NCBI RefSeq assembly: GCF_950295315.1
Contig: NC_080172.1
Coordinates: forward strand, 112,196,353-112,260,352
Length of the DNA stretch: 64,000 nucleotides
From: Erinaceus europaeus
Lineage: Eukaryota > Chordata > Mammalia > Eulipotyphla > Erinaceidae
Direction: 5' to 3'
A model generated the notes under the pieces. The model searched no databases. It worked only from the letters and a program-made list of their open reading frames with translations, and had not been told where the DNA came from. Position 1 is the stretch's first letter; each line of letters begins with the position of its first letter. The translations under genes were made by a program, and so were the position numbers. Shown piece after piece: positions 1 to 10,850 of this stretch.

Positions 1-3000
1 TGTCACTGTCTTACAACAAAGGCGCACTCCCTTTCTCTTCTTGATCCAGTTCAGTAGGTAGAGGAATAGATTATTTCTGTGTCTCCCGTTGAGGTAGAGG
101 TCTACACACACCTCCAAGCAGGGCCTGGCATTCTTATTCCTTGTAGGTCCCTCAGCCTCTAGTTGTTTCCTTAGTGAGCACACTGGGAAGTAGTCTCCAG
201 TCCACACACTCCAGAACTTCTCTCCTGTGGGCTGTAAATCCAACACCTTCAGCTGACACCTGCTTTAGGGAAAAAGGGGCACTGATGAAGATAAACACCA
301 TGAACATAGGTTTTTGACCCAGAATGCAGGCAGTGGCCAGGCTCAGACTGACCAACTCTTTGATTCCCTCCCATTTCAGACAACTGTTTCTTTCTCCCCA
401 CTTCTTCTGACTTTCTTCATCTAATTCCCACATTTCATAATTAGTTTCCACTAAACTGAGAAAATGAAAACTGTGAAATTTTATTCCATGGCGAATGCAT
501 TAAACTCAAGTTAGAAATTAGAGGACACCAATTTCCTTGTGCTCTCTTTTGATCTGTGTGGCCTCCCATTGTGTAGCTGGGGGAATGTGAATTCAGGACC
601 TTCTGTGCTGGTGGATGCTGCCTACTCTATTTAAACAAAGATTTCAACAAAGAGGGCAAAATAATAGTGTAACTGTTATACAAAAAGACTCTGATTCTCA
701 AAGTGTCAAGGTCCAGCTTCAATCCTTTACACAAAAATATGTCAGAGGGCAAAAAAAAAAAAAAAAAGAAAAAAGAAAAAAAAATAGTGCATAGTACATT
801 GGTCTGAGTATATATTCCATAAATCTAAGAACATCAGACTTCAAATTGGTAATCAGATTGAAATTAACAGTGGGCTCAAATTGTTAACATATTTCTAATA
901 ATGACTTGTTCTTTGAAATATTGATTCTCTTAAAAACTTAGACCAGGAAGAACAGAAGCAACCAGTGGTGTTACTTTACAAGATACAGCTATCAATAGAG
1001 TCAAGGGCATAAATTAAGATGGAGTCATCTGTGATCCAGCAAATTCTTATCAATAGGATTTTCAAAGTTAACCCAATTACTAAGTTATTTGATTATAGCA
1101 ATAACTATTGCCTTCTTAAACCCTAAGAGAGCAGGAACCTCCCATTTCCTCACTAAAGCCCATATTGCTCCCAGTCCTGGAACCTCTAGGGTGGAGAACA
1201 CATTCCTGCATGCTTCTCTCAATTCACAACAATTGATACTCTATCTGCTGATCCCAACCTAATCAATGCAACCAGTACCCCTCTCATTATGCTTCACTTA
1301 AGATTGTCCAAAGAAGTCATGCATGGAGGGTGAGCCCTTCAGCCTTGTTACTTGTGTGGGACCTTTCCTTTCTCTTAGGAATCCTTCATTCTATTTTGGG
1401 TGGTTCATTTCCTAAGAAAGCACCCAAACCTAGATATGGACCAGGGCCCATGAGGTAGGGCATATGTACACATGTATCCATAAATTAGGGCAAAAATACT
1501 TTCTATTTAGACCTAGATATCCTCTTCACCCACTCCGTTTATTAATGATTTATTTATGAGAAATATAGAAGACAGAGAAAGAACCTGACATCACTCTGGT
1601 ACATGTGCTCCCAGGGATTGTACTTGGGACTTTATGGTTGAGAATCCGGTGCTTTATCCACCAAGCCACATCTCAGACCACCTCACCTACTTCCTATTAC
1701 ACTTCCCTCAACCACTCCGGTGCTAACCTTGTCAGACCGATAAGGACTACAAAAACTGAGTAAGGGCAAGAAACTGGCAGACTTTAATGATGACTCTTTA
1801 GTCACTACCAGGGCACCCCATCCCCTGAGGCCCTGGTCAGGGAGTCCTGAGTTTCCATCACAGACATGATGGGCCAAGATCTCTAACAGATCCCTCTTCA
1901 CACTGTCACTGGGCATCTGCATCAGGAAAAACACAATGTATGCCTTTGTGGGACCCCATAGTACCTTGCCCTCAATGTGATCAACAATGGTAGAGAATGT
2001 TCCACTATTTGAAGTGAGGTTGGATACTGTACTCTACCAACAATGTTACGAAGGTGGCCTTAAATTGGTGCAACCTGGAATGTGCCTACTCCTGACCACA
2101 GAATGCAAGCTTGGACCTATAGGGATGCAGAGGTTACATAGGCTCCAGTGCTGAATATGGGACCCAGATCAAATCTATGGGGTTTACAGTTAACAATATT
2201 TATATATTTTTCCCATACTTGGGAGCTACTCTCTTCCCTGATCCAGCTTTCTAGCCCTTTTCCCAACCATGAAATAAAATCTAAGACAACAACTTGGGTC
2301 CACATGCATAACAGGTGTCCAGCTCAGACAAAATCTGTTAAAGTTATGGACCCCTGACATATACCTAAAGTAAGCCTACTAGCTTTTTCAAAAATGAAGA
2401 CCCCAAATCTTTACTTGCAATACTCGTGCCTTTAGGTCCATGACTACTCAACAATTTGTTCTTCTTCATATCTTAACTCTTTTTCAGTCACCAGGTTTCA
2501 TTTTCTACAATGATGCCAACCTGACTTCCATGGGCAGAGGACCCCACCATCTGTCCTTAAGCCTCACCAGCCAGATCCTTGTCCCACTAAGGAAAGAAAG
2601 AGACAGGTTGGGAGTAGGGAACCACCAGCCAATGCCTCATTGGAGAAGTAGTTACAGAAGCCAGACCTTCCACCTTTCATTCCCCATAAAGATACCGGGT
2701 CCATACTCCCAGAGGGATAAAGAACAGGAAAGCTATCAAGGAAGGGGATGGGATATGGAGTTCTGGTGGTAGGAATTTGGTAGAATTGTACCTCTTGTAT
2801 CCTATCATCCTTTTGGTGTTTCCAATTTTTTAGAAAATAATAATAATAATAAAGAAAGAAGATGGATCTAGAGAGATCAAAGATCCATAGACCACTGTAT
2901 TGCTTCCTTCATCTTAGTGCTTAGGGGTTAGAATGTGTGCTCAAGTTGTGGTATATATACACAATGGAATACTACTCAGCTGTAAAAAATGGTGACTTCA

Positions 3001-5841
3001 CCATTTTCAGCTGATCTTGGATGGACCTTGAAAAAATCATGTTGAGTGAAATAAGTCAGAAACAGAAGGATGAATATGGGATGATCTCACTCTCAGGCCG
3101 AAGTTGAAAAACAAGATTAGAAAAGAAAACACAAGTCAAACCTGAAATGGAATTGGAGTATTACACCAAAGTAAAAGACTCTGGGGTGGGTGGGTGGGTG
3201 GGGAGAATACAGGTCCATGAAAAATGATGAATGAAATAGTGGGGGTTGTATTGCTAAATGGGAATCTGGGGAATGTTATGCATGTAAAAAAAAAAAAAAG
3301 AAGTAGAAACGCAAAGCAGAAATTGACTGAGTTTGGAGTATGGCACCAAAGTAAGAAAGCAGAAGTATACTAGAGTTTGCAGTCAGTACCTCCCTAATAC
3401 TTCCTCTCCACTTTTCCAAGCTTTGGGTCCATGATTGCTCAACAATTTGTTTGGCTTTGTATGTTAACTCTCTTTTCAGTCACCAGGTTCCAGGTGTCAT
3501 CAGGATGCCGGCCAGACTTCCCTGGATTGAAGACACCACCAATGTGTCCTGGAGCTCAGCTTCCCCAGAGACCCATTCTAGTAGGGAAAGAGAGAGGTAG
3601 ACTAGGAGTATGGACCGACCAGTCAACGCCCATGTTCAGCGAGGAAGCAATTACAGAAGCCAGACCTTCTACCTTCTGCAACCCTCAATGACCCTGGGTC
3701 CATGCTCCCAGAGGGATAGAGAATGGGAAAGCTATCGGGGGAGGGGGTGGGATATGGAGATTGGGTGGTGGGAATTGTGTTGAGTTGTACCCCTCCTACC
3801 CTACCCTATGGTTTTGTTAATTAATCCTTTCTTAAATAAAAAATAAATTAATTAAGAAAAAAAAAAAGAAAAAACGAAAAAAAAAAAAAAAAGAATGTGT
3901 GCTCAACACTTATGCTACACAAATGACCAACAGTCAGGCCTTAAAGAGAGTTCCACAATGGGCAATAAGCTGTCACATTGGCATTAGAAGCTTTGAGGCC
4001 TCCCCACTGGCCTCCACTCTCCTCGACCCAGCTGTCTTCCAGGAAGCACAGACCCTCCCAGTCTAGGGATCCTCCTTACCTAGGAAGAACTTCCTGCTGA
4101 AGCAGGACATCAATTCCATCCAGGACAGATTTCAAATTTTCATTATCAGGAAATAGGTCGTAAACCAGAGGCCCCAGAGGCAGTCTGTCAAAAGGCCAGC
4201 TCTGGACAAGAGCCTTCACGGTCTTCCAGCATTTGTGAGTGTAAGCTTCCAGAAAGAGACGTGGGAAGAGCTCTGTAGGCAGGCTCCTCAGGGAAGAGAT
4301 GGCCAAGTTCTCATCCCTTAAAAGCCTCTTAATGGCCAATAGTAAGAGACTGGATGGTTTGTAGGAGGGCATTTTGAGTCTCCTCTGGCAAAAATCCTGT
4401 GGAAATAGTCAAAGAGAAGGATGTTATTCTCAAGGCAGCACAAGATGGCCAATGTCCATCATACTGCTCTTCAAGGGACCACCTCAGCAGTCAAGTCTCA
4501 ACTCTGGTGGCATAATAAGAAATAGTGGTAGAGTCTCCACAGTTAGTCTCCAAAGTTCACAGTCAGAAATAGATTACAATATCTAAGCAGACAGCCACAT
4601 ACGGGGCTTCATTCTATTAAACTGGACATTTTGATATGAGATCATAACAGTCATGCAACTACACTGTTGACATAAACCTGGGAGCTCAAATCAAGAAGCT
4701 ATGGACATACAGCTCTATGGAGCATCTCTTTACATACATAGAAATATCTGGGTGTTGAATTGATTAGCCAATAACACCTTATGGTTTTTTCGGGGTATCT
4801 CTCTCTCTCTCCGGCGGGGTGGTCTCCAGGGGAAAGGTAACGGGCTGAACCTTTCTCGCTCACGACAGGGGTGACGAAGTAAAAGACACCAGGGGACTCT
4901 TATCATGCCTAGAATGCTAGAATCCGTTTATTAGCAAAGTGGACATGAGTTAAATAGCAAAGCAATGAAGTTAATTACTGTTGAAATATGACAGAAATTA
5001 CAGGTTTCTTAACAGTCAGCATGCCCCTAAGGTAGAGGGCTGGTATGACAGGAATTGACTAGATACAAGACAGTTATTCTACTTAATTATCCAAAGGTAT
5101 TTGAGAGAAGCATAGGGGTTAAACCTGTAGGGTGAGACAGAGAGAAGATGAATATCAAAAAGCCATATAGTTTGGAATTTCTCTTGTCTGGGGTCTGAGG
5201 TGTGTGATGAAGTGTGTGATAAAGTGTGTTCTTCTCTGATCAGAAGGTGACTTTGAATAAGTGAATCTGTGGCCATGTGGCCTGCAGTTAATGGAAGGAA
5301 GTATTGGAGTTTCTGTGAGCCTGAGTCAAGAAGGAAAGAACCAAGTCTGAGTTTCCCCCCTTATGCTCACCTCGGTTGAGAGAGACTTACCAAGAGGTTA
5401 TCTTCTCAGACCTCCATCCAAGGATGGGGGTGGTTCTTCCTAAGCTCTATCAGGCTTACACATGGTCCCAACACTTTTTTTTCTTTTTGTAAAGAAATAA
5501 AATAAAATAATTATTTCCAATTATGTGACCACCACCCCCCCACCAAAAGTGTAATACAAGGACCCAGGATTCACTCTCTTTTAAAAATATTTATTGGTCT
5601 GGGCACATAGTCTCATGCTTATGCAAAAAGATTTTCTTGCACAAACTCTGAGGTCCCAGATTGAATGCCCAGGAGCACAAGAAGACAGAGCTGAGCAGTG
5701 TGTGATCTGAGGAAATAATATTTTTTATTTATTTGTTGGATAGAGACAGTCAGAAATTGAGAGAAAGGGCTGCTAGAGAGGGAGGGAGACAGAGAGACCC
5801 CGGCAACGTGTTCGCTCAACCTAGTGCACCACCACTGGGAC

Positions 5842-5901
<60 letters not shown>

Positions 5902-7725
5902 CATGGTAGAGAGAGAGGGATATGTAGAGGGAAAACCAGAGCAACCCCGCAGCACCTGTGCAGTGCCAGGAGCAGTCCTTCTAGAACTCATGCTTGAAGA
6001 GTCCAGTGAGCTATCCACTGTGCCATCTCCTAGGCAGCTTGGATTCACCACAGTATACATACCGTATTGCTACAAAGAAAATATGCCCGTGGCTCCAAGT
6101 GTCAACGCTCTGAGTTTTACCACTCAAGAGGGTCAGCTCTGCGTGTGAAAACTCAAGGTGTAGCTGATCTGAAGAACGAGTCTGAAATCAAAGTCTCATG
6201 GAGGGCTGGCTGGGAGATAATCATTATAGCAGAAGCAGAATCTAGGGGACTCCTGCCAAGCACGCCAGATCAAGAGCTCACTTTGTGAACAAATATTTCC
6301 CTCATAAAGATACCCTTTCACCATTTTTAAGTTCTTATAATGAAAGTATGAACAGTGACTGTAGCCCAAAGATAGAGTGTGTTTGCATGTGTGAGGCCTT
6401 GTGTTCAATCCTTGCCACCAAGGAAACAATGGCTTGACTAGCACAGCCACGTATTCTAAGAAATGTTTATAAGCTAAAGAGCAGGCTGGTATGGGAGGAC
6501 TCCTTCACAAATTTAAGAAATTAGAACAGAAAGGACAAGGTGGTTGTGACACACCTTGAGGTACTAAGTCATTATACATCCCAAGGACCAGGCTTCAAAC
6601 TGCAGGTCCCCACCTACATGAAAGAAGCTACTTGAGAGCATGGGTTCTCTCTCCGTGTTCCTTCAGCACCTGAACCTCGTGGACAGTCGATAAAGGGGAA
6701 AAAATGGTGACCAAGAGTAGGGGGTATTTGTGCAGGAACTGAGACCCAGCAACAGCTCTGATGGCAATGAAAATAAGTCATGTTACTCCAAGCAGAGAAA
6801 CAAAAAGATAGAAAGGGGAACATGAAGTAAAATCAGGACTGGTTTTGGTGATTGCACCAAAAGGTCTCAGGGGAAGGAAGACCAGGAGAGGCATGGATCC
6901 ACTCCTGAGTTCTCAGTCCTGGTCCTAGATGATAGGCCTGACTTGGGGGTGAGAGTGATTTACAGACATCTCTCTTGATGAAATGAGAAATTGCAACCAC
7001 CTGACAGCAACTGTATTGTAAATCACGTACGTGCAAATAAAAAAATGAAGGAAAAGATGATAACAGGTATATACTGCAGATGTCAAGAAACAAAATTTCT
7101 AGAATTACTTGTCATTTTAAAAGGTTGAAAAATGAATGTACACATAGCAAATCATCACATTTTGGAGTAAAAACTAGTCTATGTAGAGGCAATAGCAAAC
7201 CCTGAAATCTGTTCATGTGAAAATAACTAAAAAGGGAGAAGTCCATCCAGGGAACACCCACTAGTAGGCAGGTCCTGTTCTGATCTCTGCCTCATTCACA
7301 AATACAGGCTTATTATTATTATTAATATTATTATAAGTATTTATAAAAGAGAAAGAAAAATACGGAAAAACAAAAGTAACCAGGCAGGGGGGATAAGATA
7401 ATGGTTATGCAAATACCTCTCATACCAGAGGTTCAAAAGTCCCTGGTTCAGTTCCATACTCGACCATAAGGCAGAGCTATGCATAGCTCTGGTGTTTGTC
7501 TCTCTGTGTCTCTTTCTCTGCAACTCTTTCAAAAAATAAAATAAGTAAAATAAAAAAAAAACACAAAATAACCCCTTGTGTATTTTACCATAGTTGCTTG
7601 ACCACAGGTGACATTTGGGGTCCTTAGCAGAGGAGGGTAACTTACCAGCTGTGATGAAGTTGGCTGTGGGCTCAGAACTCAGGTCTCTGGAGAAGCCACA
7701 GACAAACTGAAGAGCTGGAAGGCTG
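1..7725 (-). CDS. PRAME-A: PRAME-family LRR gene, exons 1-3, partial at the left edge
   Basis: PRAME-family proteins are leucine-rich-repeat proteins expressed in germline and tumours; human PRAME acts as a CUL2 ubiquitin-ligase substrate receptor and nuclear repressor. Three exons are visible: noncoding exon 1 (7,646 to about 7,725), exon 2 (4,080-4,396, ATG at 4,370-4,372) and exon 3 (1-259, continuing off the window). Donors are GTAAG after exons 1 and 2; acceptors are CCACAG before exon 2 and AAGCAG before exon 3. Exon 2 opens MPSYKPSSLLLLAI and gives about 99 residues including PFDRLPLGPLVYD and GIDVLL. Exon 3 opens with KVLDLQPTGEKFWSVW and stays open through LNWIKK to the window edge. 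No stop, frameshift or splice defect is seen, unlike every other copy here. Intron 2 is about 3.8 kb against 0.7 kb in PRAME-C because of L1 insertions. Exon 4 is outside the window, so function cannot be confirmed. Confidence 0.85.
260..794. other. Start of PRAME-A intron 2 at its exon 3 end
   Basis: Single-copy-looking intron sequence of the PRAME unit, recognisably similar to the matching intron of PRAME-B (about 18,210-18,700). It includes an A-rich run at about 752-783. No other gene is seen. Confidence 0.6.
795..2360 (+). mobile_element. L1 3'UTR, long type, 5'-truncated
   Basis: Noncoding sequence matching, in the same orientation, 33,490-34,736 plus 40,377-40,612, and also 48,800-49,570. 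The last of these directly follows an L1 ORF2 end, which identifies the sequence as L1 3'UTR. It is interrupted by an antisense SINE at about 1,536-1,682. No ORF2 remains upstream. Confidence 0.65.
1536..1682 (-). mobile_element. SINE (tRNA-derived, 'tggataaagca' type)
   Basis: The antisense copy shows 'tggtacatgtgctcccagg' and 'gctttatccacc', the reverse complements of the box-B-like and box-A-like parts of the family also seen at 51,346 and 36,604. It is nested in the L1 3'UTR. Confidence 0.65.
2380..2830 (+). mobile_element. Old L1 3'-terminal fragment (composite-type UTR)
   Basis: Diverged copy of the segment running from 'ccatgattgctcaacaattt' to the AT-rich tail, as at 3,420-3,850. It keeps the landmarks 'tcaccaggttt', 'gaagccagaccttc', 'ccagagggataaagaa' and 'ctatcaaggaaggggatggg', and ends in an AATAAT-rich tail. 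Confidence 0.6.
2945..3891 (+). mobile_element. L1 insertion with composite 3' end and 15-bp target duplication
   Basis: Starts inside the last part of L1 ORF2 (matching the plus-strand sense of 15,420-15,560), runs through a short 3'UTR ending at 'gttatgcatgt' and an A-run, then continues directly into a second 3' segment (from 'gaagtagaaacgcaaagcag') that ends in its own poly(A). The flanks AGAATGTGTGCTCAA at 2,930-2,944 and 3,892-3,906 are a perfect target-site duplication. The whole composite was therefore inserted as one unit. It lies in intron 2 of PRAME-A. Confidence 0.85.
4782..5473 (-). mobile_element. Probable solo LTR of an endogenous retrovirus
   Basis: Interrupts intron 1 of PRAME-A relative to PRAME-B (which runs continuously near 19,380-19,450). 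In the minus sense it starts TGTTGGGACC and ends near CCCCGAAAAAACCA, and it contains AATAAA ('gctaataaacgg'), the usual U3-R-U5 layout. A (CT)n stretch lies near the U5 end. I see no clear target-site duplication and no internal retroviral sequence beside it, so the exact ends are uncertain. Confidence 0.55.
5597..6035. mobile_element. Cluster of degraded SINEs around a TA microsatellite
   Basis: A plus-strand fragment (5,597-5,712) carries 'cagagctgagcagtg' of the short 'ataatggttatgcaaa' family. It is followed by an antisense SINE body (about 5,718-5,842) and another antisense fragment (5,903-6,035, 'ctatccactgtgccatctcct'). All are old and partial. Confidence 0.5.
5843..5899. repeat. (TA)n microsatellite
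   Basis: An uninterrupted TA dinucleotide tract of nearly 30 units between two SINE fragments in PRAME-A intron 1. It is probably length-polymorphic. Confidence 0.95.
6036..7382. other. PRAME-A intron 1, unit-specific sequence with an old antisense SINE
   Basis: Similar to PRAME-B intron 1 (19,800-20,740) and PRAME-C (50,500-51,340) in the same gene order, for example 'tgtagcccaaagata'. About 6,595-6,830 is an antisense SINE-like body with 'gagcatgggttctctctc' and 'gacccagcaacagctctg'. No coding sequence is supported. Confidence 0.5.
7383..7545 (+). mobile_element. SINE, short 'ataatggttatgcaaa' family
   Basis: Has the head 'gataatggttatgcaaata', the middle 'ggttcagttccatac' and an A-rich tail with AAATAA repeats. 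It lies in PRAME-A intron 1, just 3' of exon 1 on the minus strand. Confidence 0.75.
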
Positions 7726-7750
7726 TGCTTCCCTGTTTAGGGACCTACAC

Positions 7751-7757
7751 TTTTATA
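7751..7757 (-). promoter_or_regulatory. TATA box of PRAME-A
   Basis: The minus strand reads GGATATAAAAGTG, a TATAAAA box about 105 bp upstream of the exon 1 donor, which predicts transcription starting near 7,720-7,725. The same box at the same spacing sits upstream of PRAME-B exon 1. About 500 bp of upstream DNA (to about 8,170) is also shared between the two loci. Confidence 0.7.
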
Positions 7758-7759
7758 TC

Positions 7760-8360
7760 CTATTCAGGCTACACCCTACTCCTCCAAATGCCTGGAAGGA
7801 AGAGTTCCCTTGAGGAAGTAGGATATCTCCTTAGATCCCAAAATCCTCTCAGGCTAATCTTAAGACTGCCCCCTGTTGAAATGGCTAGATATCACACCCC
7901 CATTTGGGCTAGAGACTCCTTGTGGTTGACTCTGGACTTGATCCTATCAAGACACTGGTAGAGTTGAATCCATATAAGCATTCAGTGCTGCGTGTGACAC
8001 TGGGGAGCATTCAATATGCCCCCACAGAAATCAAGAACACAGCACCCAGGAGTATCAATGTTGGACTCTAGGATCATATCATAATGATTACAAAATAGTA
8101 TTGACAATAACAGAAGAACATTAATGTTATAACAACCCTAACTCTGATTGTAGGAATAGGATTATTTGTGACTTGCAAATGAAGAGTGGGTGGGAACTGG
8201 ATTTGTACAAATGCAGATAGATAGTTGCAGAGATGACAGTTAACTCATGTCTTCAAACTTAGGAGAACTGCTGAGGCTTGCAATGGTGGGATTGGGGATT
8301 CAGAATGCTAGCAATGGGAATGTTATAGAATTATACCCCTACTCCCCAACTTTTTTTTTT
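7760..8360. other. Upstream region of PRAME-A
   Basis: About 7,760-8,170 resembles the DNA upstream of PRAME-B exon 1 (21,375-21,760), including 'gcattcagtgctg' and 'gtgtgacactgg', so the promoter region was duplicated with the gene. The rest shows nothing recognisable. Confidence 0.5.
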
Positions 8361-8480
8361 TTTATTTTACCGTGGCCCTGCTCATCCCTGCCTTATAGTG
8401 TAGAGGATTGAACCAGTGACTTTGTATCCTCAAGTATGAGAATCTCTTTGAATAACAATTATACTATCTACCCCTGTCCA
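8360..8480 (-). mobile_element. SINE, short family, antisense
   Basis: Starts with a poly(T) run, then shows 'gaatctctttgaataacaat' and 'atactatctacccct', the reverse complement of the head of the family seen at 7,383. Confidence 0.6.
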
Positions 8481-8789
8481 AAATCATACCCCTGTTGACA
8501 TGTAATTTGGTGAATCAATATTAAATCACAAATAAAAAATAAAACCAAAAAAGAATTGAATGCCTCTAGGGTTGGTCAAAATGGAGATCTATTCATTCTA
8601 GAGAGCACCAGGAGGCAGGGTGGGGCTCTGGTCTCATTCTTGCCAAGAGGTACAGCTTGGTTCTTCACAGGATGAGGAGATCAGCTCAGAAATTATGGCC
8701 TCAGGCTAGAGACTCATTTGCATAATAAATATACCTTCCCTGCCTCAAATTTCATATGAAGATTGATCTGTATCTGCTTAATTCTTTTT

Positions 8790-8990
8790 CTTTTAATTTT
8801 TCTTTATAAAAAAGGAAACACTGACAAAAGCCATAGGATAAGAGGGGTATGATTCCTCCCGATTCCCACCACCAGTATCCCATCCATTCCCCTGATAGCT
8901 TTCCTATTCTTTATCCCTCTGGGAGTATGAACCCAGGGTCATTATGGGGTGCAAAAGGTGGAAGGTGTGTCTTCTGCTCTTTCTTCCCCT
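8790..8990 (-). mobile_element. L1 3'-terminal fragment (composite-type UTR)
   Basis: Antisense copy with 'ccataggataagagggg', 'tcccctgatagctttcc' and 'cagggtcattatggggtgc', as in the intact composite 3' end. It is 5'-truncated. Confidence 0.65.
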
Positions 8991-9049
8991 CTGATGCATC
9001 CTCTTAATTCTGGAGCAGTGTTTGTAATAGAATCCAGTTGTTGGAACTG

Positions 9050-9395
9050 GCTTAGTGCACTAAACTAAAATACTCTGGGGTGGGTGGTGATGAGAATACA
9101 GGTCCAAGAAGGATGACAGAGGACCTAGTGGGGGTTGTATTCTTATATGAAGAGATGTTATGCATGTACAAACTATTGTATTTTACTGTCAAATGTAAAA
9201 CATTAATTCTCCCATAAGGAAATAATAAAAAAATAACTATGGGAAACAGAAAAAAAATGACATGGACAGAGGACTTAGTGGGGGTTGTATTGTTATATGG
9301 AAAACTGGGAAATGTTATGCATGTACAAACTATTGTATTTACTGTCGAACGTAAAACATTAGTTCCCTAATAAAGCAATTAATAAATATATACTG
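9050..9395 (+). mobile_element. Two L1 short-type 3' tails in tandem
   Basis: The L1 short 3'UTR ('ctagtgggggttgtatt', 'gttatgcatgtacaaactat', 'aaaacattaattc') appears at about 9,050-9,235 and again at 9,255-9,395. A short A-rich spacer containing 'ctatgggaaacag' separates them. This is either a serial insertion or a partial duplication. Confidence 0.7.
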
Positions 9396-9396
9396 G

Positions 9397-9590
9397 GGGG
9401 CTGGGTCTTGATGCACCTAGTTAATCACACACTTTACGGTGAGCAGGGATTTAGGAGTGGTGAAGCAGGGCTGCTTATGTCTGTGTCTCTTTCCCTCTCT
9501 CTATCTCCCTCTCCTCTCTCCATCTCTATCCAGTAAGACAAACAAATAAAAATAAGTAAAATCTTAAAAATAAATGAATAAATAAATGTA
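9397..9590 (+). mobile_element. SINE, 'gcacctagttaa' family
   Basis: Has 'gatgcacctagttaatcaca', then 'gtggtgaagcagggctgc', a CT-rich block and an AAATAA tail. It inserted directly after the L1 tail. Confidence 0.75.
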
Positions 9591-9743
9591 CAAAAATACT
9601 GTTGATTTCCAAAATAAATTTTACCATTACTGATAAAGGAGAATGTACTTTATTGTGTTATTTTAGTAACTATCTTTGAGAAAAGAATTATGTTATTATT
9701 TAGTAAGTTGAACTTCATTAGACCTTAATACTCTTTTCTTTAT

Positions 9744-9992
9744 TATTTATTTATTCATTCCCTTTTGTTGTTCTTGTTCTATTGTAGTTATTATTATTGC
9801 TGTTATTGAAGTTGTCATTGTTGGATGGGATGGAGAGAGGAGGGGAGGAAAATAGATGCTTGCAGACCTCCTTCATCACTTGTGAAGCAATTCACTGAAG
9901 GGGGGGAGCTGGGGGCTCGAACTGGGATTCTCACATATGTCATTGCGCTTTACACCATGTGCACTTAATCCCCCTGCACTACTGCCCAATGA
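9744..9992 (-). mobile_element. SINE, 'caacaaaaggg' family, antisense
   Basis: Carries the reverse complement of the family tail ('cccttttgttgttcttgtt'), the CT-rich block as GA-rich sequence, 'cttgtgaagcaattc' and 'ggggctcgaactgggat'. Confidence 0.8.
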
Positions 9993-10009
9993 CTGACAAG
10001 ACAGTAGGC

Positions 10010-10850
10010 TGAGAGGGCCACCCTTCCACACCATTCCCACCACCAGACTTCCATATCCTATCCTCGTCATTGGAAATTTTCCTATCCTTTATTTCTCTAG
10101 GAGCATGGACCCACGATCATTACAAAGTGCTGAAGGAGTAAGGTCTGGCTTCTGTAATTCCATCTCCAGTGGACATGGGCATTGGCAGGTGGATCCAAAT
10201 AACCAGCCTGTTTCTATCTCTCTCTAGTGGGGCAGGCCTCCGGGGGGTGGAGTTCTAGGACACACTGATGAGGCCCTCTGCCCAGGGAAGTCAGGTTGAC
10301 ATCATGATAGTATTTGCAAATTGTTGCCTGAAAAAGCATAAAGAAATGAAGCAGAGGGGCTTAGGTGGTGGTGCACTTGGTTTAGCACAGATGTTACAGT
10401 GCTCAAGGTCACAGGTTCATGTCCCTAGCAGGTCCCCAGCTGCAGGGGGAAAGTTTGGTGAGTGGTGAAGCAGGGATGACGGTGTTTCTCTGTCTCTGTC
10501 ATTCTCCATTGTCCCCTTTCCTCTCATTTTCTGGTTGTCAATCAAATAACTAATTAAAATAATATAAATTTTTAAAAAGATACAGAGCCAAACAAATTGT
10601 TTAATAATCAGGAACCTAAAAGTAAGAATATAACAGATGAGATCTGGGGTCTTCCTGCAGGAGGAAGCTAGGAAGTCTATTTTAGGTCTATTCCAAAGGG
10701 CCCATGACATTGCTTTATTTTTTCCTGAGTGCCACAGCTAACACACAGGTGGCTATTGTCTGGGGAGATGGTGTCAGATTTGGAAAAAAGACTAGAATGC
10801 TGGTTCAGGGCAGAGAGTAGCTCCTGCTTCAGTTTTCCAAACATGAAACA
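10010..10850 (-). mobile_element. Old L1 3'UTR fragment, split by a SINE
   Basis: Antisense copy of the composite-type L1 3' end ('caccaccagacttcc', 'ggcattggcaggtgg', 'tagtggggcaggcc'). It continues past the SINE at 10,346-10,570 with 'gagccaaacaaattgttt'. Confidence 0.55.
10346..10570 (+). mobile_element. SINE, 'gcacttggtttagcaca' family
   Basis: Has the head 'aggtggtggtgcacttgg', a 'cacaggttcatgtccc' box-B-like part, 'gtgaagcaggg', a CT-rich block and an AAT-rich tail. It is nested in the antisense L1 fragment. Confidence 0.75.

Noticed and set aside
152..451. 99-codon open frame on the minus strand overlapping PRAME-A exon 3
   Set aside because: It runs through the exon 3 acceptor into the intron and reads exon 3 in the wrong frame. 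The PRAME frame (KVLDLQPTGEKFWSVW) is a different one.
5821..6060. Open frame containing a run of Tyr-Ile repeats
   Set aside because: Produced by the (TA)n microsatellite.
9397..9590. tRNA-like box A/box B sequences in the SINEs considered as tRNA genes
   Set aside because: They continue into CT-rich bodies and A-rich tails and occur in dozens of diverged copies. No full cloverleaf with acceptor stem is seen.
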